A DNA stretch of 64,000 nt from Astragalus membranaceus (GCA_039519185.1 CM076854.1:151365402-151429401); one strand, 5' to 3'. Shown: positions 44,806 to 56,674, numbered from the stretch's first letter. Translations and numbers: made by a program. Notes: a model not told the origin generated them from the sequence alone.

Positions 44806-44874
44806 ATGAATGGGTTTTACAAACGACCCCTTCCTTCACCTCCTGCAGTTGATTTTGTTTCCGATGAAGGCAAG
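44806..44874 (+). pseudogene. PCS: Orphan phytochelatin synthase first exon (relic or alternative first exon)
   Basis: A 23-codon frame reads MNGFYKRPLPSPPAVDFVSD and ends GK at a GT donor (gtcagt). It corresponds to exon 1 of the two PCS genes here and keeps the same phase (0). No PCS exon 2 lies between it and the next exon 1 at 46811. It could be the remnant of a third tandem PCS copy, or an alternative upstream first exon that joins exon 2 at 47496 in frame. Confidence 0.75.
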
Positions 44875-45756
44875 GTCAGTCTTTTACTGTTATTTATTAA
44901 TTATTATTTTTATGCAATCTCCTTGGTTTCAAATGATTTCTATTTCTGCTGATTATCAAAAGGAGTACACACGTTGTTAAAAAAATATATACACAAGTTT
45001 AATTAGTAGCTAGAACATATGTAATGACTATTGTACCTCCATGTAAATACTCCCTAATGCAGTGGCAATTTACTTCGATTTGTTTGATTCGCTCGTTGTT
45101 GTCACAATGAAGAACAGTTGGAGCCAGGGGTGTTTAACGGTTTGAGCAAATTTAAATCAACATGCAACCCGACCTCAATTCGATATGTTTGGTTTGAGCA
45201 TTTTTTATATTAGATCCATACTAACGTGTAATGACTTGTGCTTGTTTCCTTCACGCTACAATATTTAAAAAAAAAAACCAATTAAGGAATAGTTCTACAA
45301 ACTTAAGCATGTTTAATGTTTAGTGTCGTGAAATTTTAGCAAATATACGCATTGAAGCATTAGATAAGAAGCCTAGTCGCATAACACATAACAAATCATT
45401 GTGGCGCAGTATAAATATTTGTCATTTGTACCGTTAAGATAGGAAATATAAACCAAATATATTAAATTTACAAATAAAAGGATTATAATATATAATATAA
45501 TATAACAATATTTATATATAATGTATAACATACAATAGAAGTATTTTATATTATATATAAATATAAATGTTACAAATAGAAGTATAATAGAAGTATTATA
45601 TAGTATAATTTTTTTTGACTAAAATAATATTCATTCATTGAAATTGGGGTAATACATTAAAGACAATACAATAAAATATCACTAAAATCGAAAAAGATAA
45701 ATCTGCGTACAAACTCACAACATTTATATTAATAGCATAAATCAACAAACAGTCTT
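44875..45756. other. AT-rich intergenic sequence
   Basis: No gene. A low-complexity ATATA-rich block at about 45480-45610. Confidence 0.5.
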
Positions 45757-46440
45757 AGTGTATGTTTGGTTACACTTCTAAAGTAGGTAGAATTAATTTT
45801 AGAGGGTTAAAAGTGATTTTGGTGTGCTAAATTGATGTTTGACTCTTACGCCTAAAATCAATTTTATTAGTCTAGAATTGATTCTACTAGAAGCTAGAAA
45901 TTGTAGCTTCTAAGGTGACATAGAATTGATTCTACCATTACATGTTTATATCTCCATAATTACCCTTCATTATATTTATCTTTGTTCCTTTTTTAAATTA
46001 TACAATAATTCTCTAATTATAATTTAAATTATATTACAAATATTTATATTATATTTAAATTTACATATTTCTTAATTGTCCTTTACTAAATTTTGATATT
46101 CCATAGCTGCTCTTTATTATATTTACATCTTTCACAATTGCACTACACTAAGTTTCATTGCAATTTAAATTATATTCTCTGATTATGATTTTAATTTAGA
46201 TATTTTATATGCTCATTTAGTATTTTAGTTGTCAATTTTATCAAATTTTAAGTTTTTAATGTTATTTTAAATTGAGATCCATTTTGGTAACTTCACACCT
46301 AAAAGCAATTCTAATTCAACATTTCCAAACAACATTGATGACAAAAATCACTTTTTTAGTAAATGTACCAAACAAAAATCACGTCACGTTCAACTCACTT
46401 TTAAGCTAAAACCAATTTTGTAAAATAAATTCTGTCGGAA
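45757..46440. mobile_element. Probable MITE upstream of PCS
   Basis: The left end gtgtatgtttggttacacttc and the right part ...gtaccaaacaaaaatc are inverted in character. The interior repeats gaattgattctac/aaaatcaattttatt words in both orientations. Boundaries approximate. Confidence 0.4.
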
Positions 46441-46810
46441 TCAATTCTGGTCACCGGATGAGCGACCACACTATTAATTGAATACCCCAAAACTTAACAC
46501 AAAAAGGTCTTTATTACTAATTGTTACTTAAAGGATTTAAAAGTGTTTTCAATAGGACGGATTTTTTTAATAATTAAAAAGATTTTTAAAATTCCAATCC
46601 AATAACAGTCTTTTTGCCGGACAGTGTGTGTCTACTTTCTTCCTCCTGATGTTTGAATTGAGCCTTGAAGTTGATACAAAACGGGAGTCACGCGGGATTG
46701 AGTCAATCAACGAGCAGTTGAAGGGAAGCGTGAACTTGAAGCCAAAGCTTTGCCATTCCGTTACCGTTTAGGTTTTGTTTTGGGGTTTTTGGAAGAAAGG
46801 GAAAGATAAA

Positions 46811-49800
46811 ATGGCTATGGCGGGGTTGTATCGTCGCCTTCTTCCTTCTCCCCCTGCCGTTGATTTTGCTTCCTCTCAAGGCAAGGTGCGTCTCCTATTC
46901 TCCCTCTCTCATCCGCTAACCTACCTCTCTTTCTAAATTCACCAATGAGGAAGGAACCAACGCCGCCGATAACATATTTAACTATAGACTATTTCGTTAT
47001 AGTTATAGATAGATTAAATAGTATAAAACTATTACTCAATTCACTTCATAACATAAACTATATATAAATAATTGCGTCTGCGTGTGTTAGTTAACTCCGT
47101 AGCACAGACACTTTAGGTTTATGACGTGTCTGGTATCTGACATACACCGACGCCGACACTTCAATTACGCCCATTTTACAAATTATTATCTGTGCCTAGT
47201 GTCTCTGTGTGAGTGTCGTTTTTGGTCTCCGTATCTGTGTCGGTGCTTCATAGTTTTTTTTTTTGATAAGCAAATTTTAGTGGGGTGGGGAATCTTAGTT
47301 TCCTGTGCTTCATTAGTACTTAAGGTCCCCACTGTACATTTCATTGGTCAGATTAGTCCTCATTTCATAAATATTGAGTGCAGACACCAATGTGATATTA
47401 TTTCCATCATCGAGGGATTAAACATTTGTTATGCTATTTGGAACTTTCTCTCATTTTGCTTGTTTCATGTGTGTTTGTGTTTGGTTCAATGGCAGCAACT
47501 TTTTCTTGAATCCATTCAGAATGGAACCATGGAAGGCTTTTATAGGTTGGTCTCTTATTTCCAAACGCAATCCGAGCCTGCCTTTTGTGGCCTCGCAAGT
47601 CTCTCCATGGTACTCAATGCTCTTGCCATTGATCCTGGCAGGAAATGGAAAGGTATGCTTACTGTTATTTAGGATTTAGCTAGTATGTATTGTCGGTGTA
47701 AATATATTTTATACTGTCAACCAATCAAAAAATGGCACGTCAGACAAATATTTGACTTTTATCTATATAATTATCTTGAAAGTCACACGTACTAAGATTT
47801 CTAATTGGTTGATGGTGTAAATTGTAAAAAACTTTACACTAACCGACAGTGCACACCAAGTAAACTACTATTTGATATATGTTTTTGTTTATTATTACAA
47901 GCACTCAGATGAAATGTATGCTTTGCAATTTTATAATTATAGTTTAAATGATTGAATTCTTCTGTGAGATTAGGACCTTGGAGATGGTTTGATGAATCCA
48001 TGTTGGACTGTTGTGAACCTTTAGAAAAGGTCAAAGCCAGAGGCATCTCATTTGGGAAACTTGTGTGCCTGGCTCATTGTGCTGGAGCCAAAGTAGAAGC
48101 CTTTCATGCAAGCCATAGCAGCATTGATGATTTTCGTGAATATGTCTTCAAGTGTTCATCTTCTGATGAATGTCATGTCATCTCATCATACCATAGAGCT
48201 GCTCTCAAACAAGTATGTCTTTTCATTTATCGAATTTTGACTTAATAGGAAAATACAAAAACTTTCAGGGTTTGATCATTCGTTTTTTTACCACCCTGCA
48301 TGCTAATTAGCTCATATAGAACTTCATTATTGAATCTGCTTCTTCCCATAAAATTCATTTTGGTAAACAATATTGGTACACATGTTTGACTCTAGAAGAA
48401 ATGTTGAGCATGTTTACTTGATTGTTCATGACAGACAGGAACTGGTCACTTTTCTCCTATTGGAGGCTATCATGTTGGAAAGGACATGGCACTAATTTTG
48501 GATGTTGCGCGTTTTAAGTACCCTCCGCACTGGGTCCCTCTTACACTTCTTTGGGAAGGCATGAATTATGTTGATGAATCCACTGGACAATCCAGGGGGT
48601 AAACTTTCTTGTACAGATTTAATGCAATTTTCCAATGACCATGCAATCTAATAAATCCTACTGTTCGAATGTTATTGAAGGTTGAGATTAATGATTGTGA
48701 ATCCTTTTTGCCCAAGGGTTTGGGCTGCTAATGAACAAAATAAATTATTTTTTGGAAAAGAAATTATATATCTATTAATGGACCTGGAAAATTGAAGCAA
48801 TGAGAAAACTTCATGGTTTTTTTATTCATCACATGGTTGAAACGTTGTTTGGTCATCTATTTATGTTAATTATATGTGTAATTTTATTAAATATTCTCTT
48901 CAGGTTCATGCTAATATCAAGGCCTCATAGGGAACCTGGCTTGCTTTATACTCTGGTATTTTCTCTTCCTTTATAGAATGAGTCTGAATTACTCTTCAGC
49001 ATATAGTAAATAACATCGGTATGACCCATACCGATGTTATTTACTATATTGGTAAATTACATGGTTGAATAATTTTTGTGTGTGCACAGTTCTAGGTGCA
49101 GGGATCCTTTAGATATTATCGTGCATTATACTTCTCTCTTTTTGTGATTTGAAGAACTTTTAGTCTGGAGCATGTTGGTCTATTTCTAGCTTGTTTGATC
49201 TTCTGTCAAGAAATTACCTTTCTTGTGAAGTGAACTGCAATTTCTATTTCTGAACAGAGGATATAGTGATTTTGTCTTAATACAGATGAATTTATTAGTT
49301 TTGTTTCTTCAAATTTTATGGGAAAATTGTAGTCCGAATATACCTCGTATGTCATCATATTCCTATGATTACATGGTTTCATTTGCTAACATCCATTCAA
49401 AAACAATTTGCACTTTGTGGTTTGGACTGTGTGTGTGATTGAAATCATGTATCTTTTTCCTGTAATCCCCTTCTTAATTTGACTATGAATGGAATCGTGT
49501 GAATGTAATACTTGTGTGTCTGCAGCATGCTTGTGTTCTTTATTGTTTATGGTGTCTTTTGTTGTTTATGTCGGTGTGGGTTGGATATATCACGTACTTC
49601 TGCTGATCTTGCAGAGCTGCAAACATGAGAGTTGGACTAGTATTGCAAAATTCCTAATGGATGACGTCCCTTTTCTATTAAAATCAGAGGATGTAAAAGA
49701 CATTCATAAGGTTCTTTCAATTATATTCACATCATTGCCATCTAATTTCGAAGAATTCATCCAATGGGTTGCAGAGATCAGGAGGCGAGAGGATGGTGGT

Positions 49801-50698
49801 TCAAGTTTAAGTGCAGAGGAGAAAGCAAGGCTCTCTGTCAAGGTTTAATATGTTTCATGTCAACTAGTCTTAATTCTCTCCAGCACCGTATAAAACCTAC
49901 TATGTTTATTCATTTTACTCTCATTAGTCTCATCATGTATTTATTTTGTTTCACAGGAAGAGGTATTGCAACAGGTGCAGGAGACAAGGCTTTTCAAACA
50001 TGTGGCCTCCTTTTTATCTAGTTCTTGCAGCAGACAGAGGCCAACTTCAGAGAACGGAGACACTTTACCGATCATTGCTGCAAGTGTTTGTTGCCAAGGA
50101 GCAGAAATTTTTGATGGAAAACTTGGCTCGTCAGCAGGGTATTGCTGTCAAGAAACATGCATGAAATGCTGGAAAGCTGAAGATGACAAGTCAGTAACAA
50201 TGGTTAGTGGGACTGTGGTGAATGGTAAAACTGAGCAAGGGGTTGATGTGCTGATTCCTTCATCATCTGGGAAATTATGCTGCACTTGTTCTAGCAAAAA
50301 GAACATTGGGACACACCCAGCTAGCACTGATGTGCTGACAGTGCTTCTATTGTCCTTACCGTCTACAACATGGACTGGCATCACTGATCAGCAGCTTTTG
50401 AAGGAAATAAATGGCCTGTTTTCAACTGAAAATCTTCCTACTTTGCTTCAAGAAGAGGTAGTTATCTTTGATTTGTTGTTCGGAGTTATAGTACATTACA
50501 AACTGCACAACAAAACTGTTTTTTTGGGTCACGTATGGCAGCACTCAGATATCTGCTAATTCTATTCCATATTTATTATTCTTCAACTTATTGTAGAAAT
50601 TTGCATTTCAGGTTCTGCATTTACGACGCCAGCTACATATTCTGAAGAGATGTGAAGAGGGTAAAGTAGATGTGGATCTCGGTGCACCTTCGTCTTAG
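46811..50698 (+). CDS. PCS1: Phytochelatin synthase, complete, eight exons
   Basis: Exons: 46811-46885, 47496-47652, 47974-48212, 48435-48598, 48904-48955, 49615-49842, 49957-50457 and 50612-50698. All have GT-AG introns and matching phase: 1,503 nt, 500 residues, the usual plant length. The enzyme is a glutathione gamma-glutamylcysteine dipeptidyltranspeptidase that makes phytochelatins in the cytosol to chelate Cd, Zn and As. The catalytic triad is in register with Arabidopsis PCS1: C56 (QSEPAFCGLASLS), H162 (TGTGHFSPIGGYH) and D180 (MALILDVARFKYPPHWVPL). The C-terminal half carries the Cys-rich regulatory region (SVCCQ, YCCQETCMKCWK, KLCCTCSS). No breaks. The start ATG follows a GA-rich leader; MAM at the start leaves a second ATG two codons on. 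The number 1 is arbitrary. Confidence 0.95.
49001..49049 (+). repeat. Perfect 23-bp inverted repeat with 3-nt loop in PCS intron 5
   Basis: Arm 49001-49023 is the exact reverse complement of 49027-49049, with loop ACC. The core is taacatcggtatg / cataccgatgtta. It is not part of any larger TIR element that I can see. Confidence 0.93.
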
Positions 50699-51208
50699 CA
50701 TCTCCCTCGCATTTCATCATCCATACAGAGGCTAGTTTGCAAGCCATGGTCTCCTGACAGTGATAGTATAAATTTACATGACAGAAATAACACGTTCAAA
50801 TTGCTTCATGACACCGGTGGTAAGGATCGCTTACATTGGCTACTACCCGTGTAATAGGTTATAGTGAGTTTTTTTTTTGGTTCACACTGGGATAAGAATA
50901 AGATGCTAATTTATTTGATACATAATTGATTTTTCTCCCCATATTCATTAGTCCTTTGCAGTTAAATTGCCCTGTTCTAGAACCAACTTTTTTGAGTTTG
51001 TTTCCTCTTTTACATCGCATTCTATCACTTGTGATTTATATAGCTACCTCTTTTTATTTTATACATGATGGTCGAGGAGAGTTATTTTTATAATCTTTTT
51101 AATCAAGGTCATAAATATTTTACCGATGGGTACATCGGAGGAATGAAAAGGAGGGGACAGAGGGGGCCTCGAAACTGGGAGGGTATACGTCGGAGGAATG
51201 GTGCGGGA
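50699..51208 (+). other. 3' region of PCS1 up to the inverted-LTR structure
   Basis: Contains the PCS1 3' untranslated region. From about 51065 it is G-rich and open (YIGGMKRRGQRG) without recognisable homology. Confidence 0.5.
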
Positions 51209-51580
51209 TGTCACCTTTTTCTGAATTGTCCTCTTATTCCTAGTATTCTGCTTTAATTTTAAGGATTGCATGTCTGTTTTTGTCTTTTGTGTGACTCACC
51301 TAGCTTCTAGAAGCTGGTGTAACTAATTAGGTCAAAATATTCTTAGTATCTAGCATTGAGTGGCTAATCATTTGGGGCACATTTGCCTATATATTGGTGC
51401 AATCATTGAAAGAAGTAATCAACTAGAATTTAAGACAAAATACATTCTCTCTCCAAATTATCTAATATTCCTCTAAGCTCATCTCCCTCTAAAGGTATTT
51501 TTCCTCGTTACCTTCCCTGGCCTGAGTTAGGGTACTATCGGAGTTCATTCTTCCAATATCCAAACTGTAACGCTGTTACA
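51209..51580 (+). repeat. Left LTR (plus orientation)
   Basis: TGTCACCTTTTTCT...GCTGTTACA. The first ~15-20 bp present in the right copy are missing here. Followed by AT and the primer site. Confidence 0.8.
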
Positions 51581-51657
51581 ATTGGTATCAAAGCATCAAC
51601 CTGGTGCTTTTTCATGGCTGCAAACAGATTTTTGAACGCACTAAAAGTGGCTGAAAG

Positions 51658-51933
51658 ATGGAAATGGGGCTATGTTTCTTATGTGACGAGCCAGTTACGC
51701 CAGAGCACCGTTCAACACATAAGAAAACTCAGATTGTTATAATGGAGAAGGAAGAGGAGGAGTTTGTTCCCAAAGAACACAGGAATCAGACGCTAAATCC
51801 CAACATCTCCACAGTAACCACTACCACGGTTCCTACAAAAAACCCATTCCTAGGCGATTCAACTTCGTTTCTCTTCGATTCGGTGATAGATCAGAGTGAG
51901 GGGTTGCGAGAAGATACGTTCACTAAGACTTAA
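51658..51933 (+). pseudogene. Retroelement gag zinc-finger fragment
   Basis: The frame begins MEMGLCFLCDEPVTPEHRST, which resembles the GLCFRCDEKWSPGHRC-type knuckle at the end of plant gypsy gag. The final cysteine is replaced and an acidic stretch follows. Unlinked to any protease or RT. Confidence 0.45.
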
Positions 51934-52684
51934 ATCAGAATCGCATAACATGGATCTCACGAAGCGTAACGATGCACCGAATAAGGACTTACAGGAAGCA
52001 GCGGTGAAAGCCGCCGAAGAGGACTTTGGCAACCACCATCGGACTTCTAAGGTGTTTTTGATGAATGTTGTACACACTGAGCTCAAGGACGACCCTGTTG
52101 TTGATATAGTCCTTGAGGTCGTCGATGAACAGATTGTTGTTGTTCCAAAACCCATTCTAAGTGAGACTCGATCCATAATTTCCATTCCCTGCTTCAATTT
52201 CGTCTTCACTGTACCAGATACGATTTTTGAAAGTGACGATGAACATGTAGAAATGATTTCGTCTTCATTACCAAGGCTATATCCTCCACCGAAACCACCC
52301 GATGGGTCCGCTGTTCCGACACCACCACATATTCAGTTTCGGTCACGTACCTATGTAGTGTGTTTCACAAAAACCCAATACTCATGTACTGTTTTCTATA
52401 TGTCAATGCCTACTACCCTCCAAGTGTTTGATGAAATTCCAAGGAGTCCTGTGATTGTTCAGACCATGGTGCCAACGTCGTCGCCAAGGCTCTACTCGCC
52501 ATCGAAACCACCTAAAATGATTGTCGTTACTGCTATGACGCCATCACTCCATCTACATGGAACTTCGTTGGATGTAATTGAGGAAGTCCATAGAGGAGTG
52601 CCATTGTTATTACCACAGTTATGTGTGCAAGGCTTTGCAAGAATTGATCGATGGTTACTAACAAATTCTTTTTTCCTATTTTAG
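51896..52684 (+). other. 262-codon open frame between the inverted LTRs
   Basis: Not recognised. It has an internally repeated phrase (SSLPRLYPPPKPP near residue 130; TSSPRLYSPSKPP near residue 208) and acidic/hydrophobic stretches (VVDIVLEVVDEQIVVVPKP). It overlaps the gag-like frame in another frame and may be a degenerate retroelement internal region that stayed open by chance. Confidence 0.35.
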
Positions 52685-52686
52685 CT

Positions 52687-52846
52687 AACTTTTAAGATAA
52701 CAATGGTAATTGAAATTGAAGATGTGAGACGGGAGGTGAAATCACTTAGAGCTTTGATACCAATTTAACTTTTAAGATGACAATGGTAATTGAAATTGAA
52801 GATGTGAGAAGGGAGGTGAAATCACTTAGAGCTTTGATACCAATTG
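52687..52846 (-). repeat. 80-bp tandem duplication including the primer-binding site
   Basis: 52687-52766 and 52767-52846 differ at only a few bases. Each contains gctttgatacca (the primer site in minus orientation), so this side has two sites in tandem. Confidence 0.9.
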
Positions 52847-53470
52847 TAACGGCGTTAGAGTTTGGATATTAGGGAGAATGAACTCCGGTAATACCCTAGC
52901 TCAAGTCGGGGAAGGTAATGAGGAAGAATACCTTTCGAGGGAGATTAGCTGAGAGGAATATTAGATAATTTGGAGAGAGAATGTATTTTGTCTTAGGGTA
53001 TGTTTGGGAGGGGGGTTTGGGAGGGGAGGGGAGGGGAGGGGAAGACTTAGAAAAGATTAGTCTATATTTTAATATGCATTTGAGATTTTAAAAAAGTAAA
53101 AGAATAACATGATAGATAACAATATAACAATTTTAGTCACACTTCATTTATGCTTATTGACATTTTATAGCTTATTCAATTTAAATTTGAAAAATAAGCC
53201 CTCCCCTCCCTTCCCCTCCCAAACATACCCTTAAATTCTGGTTGATTATTTCATTTAATGATTGCACTAATATATAGTCAAAGGAGACTACAAATAATTA
53301 GCCACTCGATGCTAGATGCTAGGAATATTCTGACCTAATTAGCTACACCAGCTTCTAGAAGCTAGGTGAGTCACACAAAAGACAAAAACAGAAATGCAAT
53401 CCTTAAAATTAAAGCAGAATACTAGAAATAAAAGGACAATTTAGAAAAAGGTGACAACTAGCATAAAGTT
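52845..53470 (-). repeat. Right LTR (minus orientation) with nested MITE
   Basis: After removing the MITE and one TTA it is about 388 bp. It matches the left LTR in inverted orientation. It contains a hairpin-prone outer end, gtgacaact-agcataa-agttgtcac (53451-53475). Confidence 0.8.
52996..53230. mobile_element. Harbinger/Tourist-type MITE
   Basis: Termini GGGTATGTTTGGGAGGGG and CCCCTCCCAAACATACCC are inverted. The flanking TTA is duplicated (52993-52995, 53231-53233). The empty site is visible in the other LTR copy, which confirms the insertion. 235 bp, non-coding. Confidence 0.9.
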
Positions 53471-53636
53471 GTCACAATACCCTCCCCTTCAAAACATCAT
53501 TGTCCTCAAGGAGGGATATTTCCGAGTGTCGTGTTTCAGAGGTAAAGTCTTCCATTTGAGTAACAACCTTGAGCAAGAGCATTTCCCTTAAAGATAATCT
53601 TCCTGTGCAAGACAACATCCATTTTCACACGATGAT

Positions 53637-54487
53637 TGTTCATCCGAGTAGGTTCCCAGGAAAGAGAGGTGGGTCACAATGGACACACTTAAATACCAAG
53701 TCTTTCCTTAGCCAGAACTTTCCCCAAACAACAGTGTTTTAATTTTTAAAATAAACCGAAGATATTACTGGGATGAGTCGCGGACTAGGTCGCTCTCTTT
53801 AAGACGTTTCGTGGCACTACTCAAAGGTGCAAGTAGGCTATCAACCACGACGTCCCCAGGATAAAACAGCCCAGTTACACTGTTACGAATTTTCACTGCA
53901 CTGTGAGAAATTCGCTCTAGAAATACACCCTCTATATGGTTTATGGAAACCACTCTATATGGTTATGAAAACCACTCTTAGCTTGGAAAATATCTCAAGC
54001 TTTCAAAGAAGAGCCAGAACCAGAAAATTGTTTAGGGAGAAGAGAAAAAAGCTTGAAGAGAAAATTCCAGATCTTCAAGCTTTTGGTGCATTTTGGAATG
54101 ACCAAGAGAGCTCCTTATATAGGAAAACTTTGGAGAAGAGCCGTTGGAAAATTAATATTGTTTATATACGTTTGAATCAAAACGTTTCATATGAATTCAT
54201 TGTGAATTCAATCACATAACGTTTCAAAACGTTTCAGTTAATAAAAAATAATATTATTTATACAAAATAATTATTTCTGAAATAAAGATACACCACAAGC
54301 CAAGCTGGTCGGACGGGCACGGCGCGCGCGCGTGTGTGGTGGTCACTTTGTGTGTGTCATCACCCGTCCACAAAATTTGGTACCCCTTGGGGTCCAACCC
54401 AATGGGTGAGATTCCCACTCATAAACACTCACATAGTGTCTATTGTGGGACTTTTTCAATTCACACAATTCATTTAAAATTCCAACA
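53637..54487 (-). repeat. 3' LTR of the copia element
   Basis: Minus orientation TGTTGGAATTTTAAATG...GGATGAACA, 851 bp. Short frames inside occur identically in the other LTR and are not genes. A CG/CA run gcgcgcgcgtgtgtggtggt is present. Confidence 0.93.
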
Positions 54488-55015
54488 ATCCCCCACTTGA
54501 ATTTAAAAAGAAGTTTTAGAAATAGCGTCTAACGCTTCTGTAAGATTGTGCATAAGCAAAGGTGTCTACGACTTGAACCTTTACATAGCAGTTAGGATTT
54601 CGATTCAACAAGAGTGACTCGTAGTCTTGAACTCTATCTCGAACATCAGAACCACACACAACTTTTTCTTTGGGTGTATTCTTATAAGCCCGTGCTTTTA
54701 TGGCCTTGCACGTCTATCCCAGTTTAGTGAACGCTCTAGGAATCTTGCCAACGATTCCATAGGAAGCGGCCCTACTTCCACATTCACAAAGGTGAGTCTA
54801 TCGAGAGTACTCCTGTAGCTAGGTACTCCACTCTACATAGAGTATAGATCTCATTAAGAGTTTTTATTGCCTCAACCTTAAGTTGCTTCAGGAATCATGC
54901 TTCTCTTTTTCATTATAGCATGTTCATCTCGTATCACTTCACAACTTGTTATTACCCATTGAACCTAATTCTTGGGATCTCCAGTCTTTTAGGTCGGGTT
55001 ACCATCGTGAGTGAC

Positions 55016-56674
55016 TCATGATTCTAATGGCAGTAGTCCCATCCTTTGAGATGTATTTTGGACTTTCTCCCTAGCTAGTCCTTTCGTCAAAGGATCAGCT
55101 AAGTTCATATCATTGCGTACATGATCCACTCTCACAGCTCCTTTTGAGATACATTCTCTCACAGTGATGTGCTTACGACGTATTTGTCGTCTCTTACCGT
55201 TATAATAACGGTTCTCTATCTTTGCAATAGCCGCGGTACTATCGCAGTGGATCAACACAGCTGGCATTGGTTTTTCCCATAAGGGAATCTCTGCTAGTAA
55301 GCATCTTAGCCAAGTAGCTTCTTCACTAGCAGTTGCTAGTGCTATCATTTCAGACTCCATAGTGGATTGAGCCAATATGGTCTGTTTCTTAGATTTCCAG
55401 GATACAGCGCCACCAGCTACACTAAATATATAGCCACTGGTTGCTTTGGAATCATCTGATAAAGTATTCCAATCAGCATCACTGTACCTTTCAAGTACAG
55501 CTGGAAATCTCTGATAATGTAGCCCGAGATTCATGGTCCTTTTAAGGTATCTCATGACTCTTTCAATAGCGTGCCAATGCTCTATACTAGGTCGACTAGT
55601 AAACCTGCATAATAATCCCACAACATAGGCAATGTCGGGTCTAGTACAATCAGTGGCATACCTTAGGCTGCCAATGATGCTCGCATATTCCGTTGGTCTT
55701 ACACTGTCACCAGTGTTCTTAAAAAGTTTGACACTCGGATCGTATGGTGAACATGCAGGTTTATAGTCAAAGTAATTGTATTTCTTTAGGATCTTCTCAA
55801 TATAATGAGATTGATCCAAAGAAATTCCTTTCTCGGACCTAGTAATCTTGATGCCAAGTATTACACTTGCTTCTCCGAGGTCTTTCATATCAAAGTTGTT
55901 ACACAACAGTGATTTCACATTATTTACGGCATGAATGTTTGATCCAAATATGAGTAAGTCGTCTACATAGAGACATATGATAGTGCAAATGTCATTTTCG
56001 GTTTTGTAATAAATGCATTTGTCACTTTCATTCACTTTAAACCCATTCGATACAATTAGATTATCAAACTTCTCATGCCACTGTTTAGGAGCTTGTTTTA
56101 GACCATATAGAGACTTATCCAACTTACAGACCTTGTGTTCTTGCCCATGAACTACAAACCCTTCAGGTTGTTCCATATAGATTTCTTCTTCTAATTCACC
56201 ATTTAAAAAAGCAGTTTTAACATCCATTTGGTGTACTTCCAAATTGTGAATTGCGGCCAACGAAATTAGTACCCTTATGGATGTAATTCTAGTAACGGGT
56301 GAATATGTGTCGAAGAAATCTATGTTCTCTCTTTGTCTAAAACCTTTGGCTACAAGGCGAGCCTTGTATTTATCAACAGTGCCATCAGGCTTTAGTTTCT
56401 TTTTCAAAATCCATTTACAACCAATGGGTTTGCAACCAGGAGGCAATTCCACTAAGTGCCATGTCTTGTTAGACTCTAGAGAATCCATCTCATCATTGAT
56501 GGCTTCTTGCCACAAATCTGCATCCAAGGAAGACAATGCTTCTTGAATGCTCATTGGATCCTCTTCTAATATATAGACCAAATAATCTGGTCCATAGTCT
56601 TTAGCAACACGTGCTCTCTTACCTCTGCGAGGTTCTATTGCCCTTTGTTCGTTGTTATCAACGTTCTTAGGCAC
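55016..56674 (-). CDS. Copia polyprotein, RT and RNase H part
   Basis: 552 codons in the same frame as the upstream gag-integrase ORF, separated only by the TAA at 56681-56683. Reverse transcriptase: KYKARLVAKGFRQRENIDF, HQMDVKTAFLNGEL, LYGLKQAPKQW, and active-site LYVDDLLIFGSN. Connection ends SLRYATDCTRPDIAYVVG. RNase H: YSDADWNTLSDDSKATSGY, STMESEMIALATASEE, DSTAAIAKIENRYYN, and VRNDMNLADPLTKGL. The first listed ATG is simply the first after the stop, not a proven start. Function would be cDNA synthesis, if translated through the stop. Confidence 0.9.
   Translation of the reverse strand: MPKNVDNNEQRAIEPRRGKRARVAKDYGPDYLVYILEEDPMSIQEALSSLDADLWQEAINDEMDSLESNKTWHLVELPPGCKPIGCKWILKKKLKPDGTVDKYKARLVAKGFRQRENIDFFDTYSPVTRITSIRVLISLAAIHNLEVHQMDVKTAFLNGELEEEIYMEQPEGFVVHGQEHKVCKLDKSLYGLKQAPKQWHEKFDNLIVSNGFKVNESDKCIYYKTENDICTIICLYVDDLLIFGSNIHAVNNVKSLLCNNFDMKDLGEASVILGIKITRSEKGISLDQSHYIEKILKKYNYFDYKPACSPYDPSVKLFKNTGDSVRPTEYASIIGSLRYATDCTRPDIAYVVGLLCRFTSRPSIEHWHAIERVMRYLKRTMNLGLHYQRFPAVLERYSDADWNTLSDDSKATSGYIFSVAGGAVSWKSKKQTILAQSTMESEMIALATASEEATWLRCLLAEIPLWEKPMPAVLIHCDSTAAIAKIENRYYNGKRRQIRRKHITVRECISKGAVRVDHVRNDMNLADPLTKGLAREKVQNTSQRMGLLPLES

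Larger units (their letters stand above)
51209..53470. mobile_element. Retroelement remnant with inverted (head-to-head) LTRs
   Basis: The plus-oriented LTR at 51209-51580 and the minus-oriented LTR at 52845-53470 are inverted copies. Each is followed on its inner side by TGGTATCAAAGC, a tRNA-Met-type primer site (51583-51594 plus; 52831-52842 minus). The right LTR also has a polypurine tract on its outer side (minus-strand GAAGGGGAGGGTAT, about 53471-53484), so it once stood between two internal regions. No shared target duplication was found at the outer edges. Confidence 0.75.

Noticed and set aside
47121..47672. 183-codon frame upstream of PCS1 exon 2
   Set aside because: Read-through of intron 1 into exon 2; the family-consistent start is exon 1 at 46811 and the acceptor is at 47495.
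53765..54219. Frames of 62 and 130 codons in the copia LTR
   Set aside because: Identical frames occur in the other LTR (59078-59532) with no family features; they reflect LTR sequence only.
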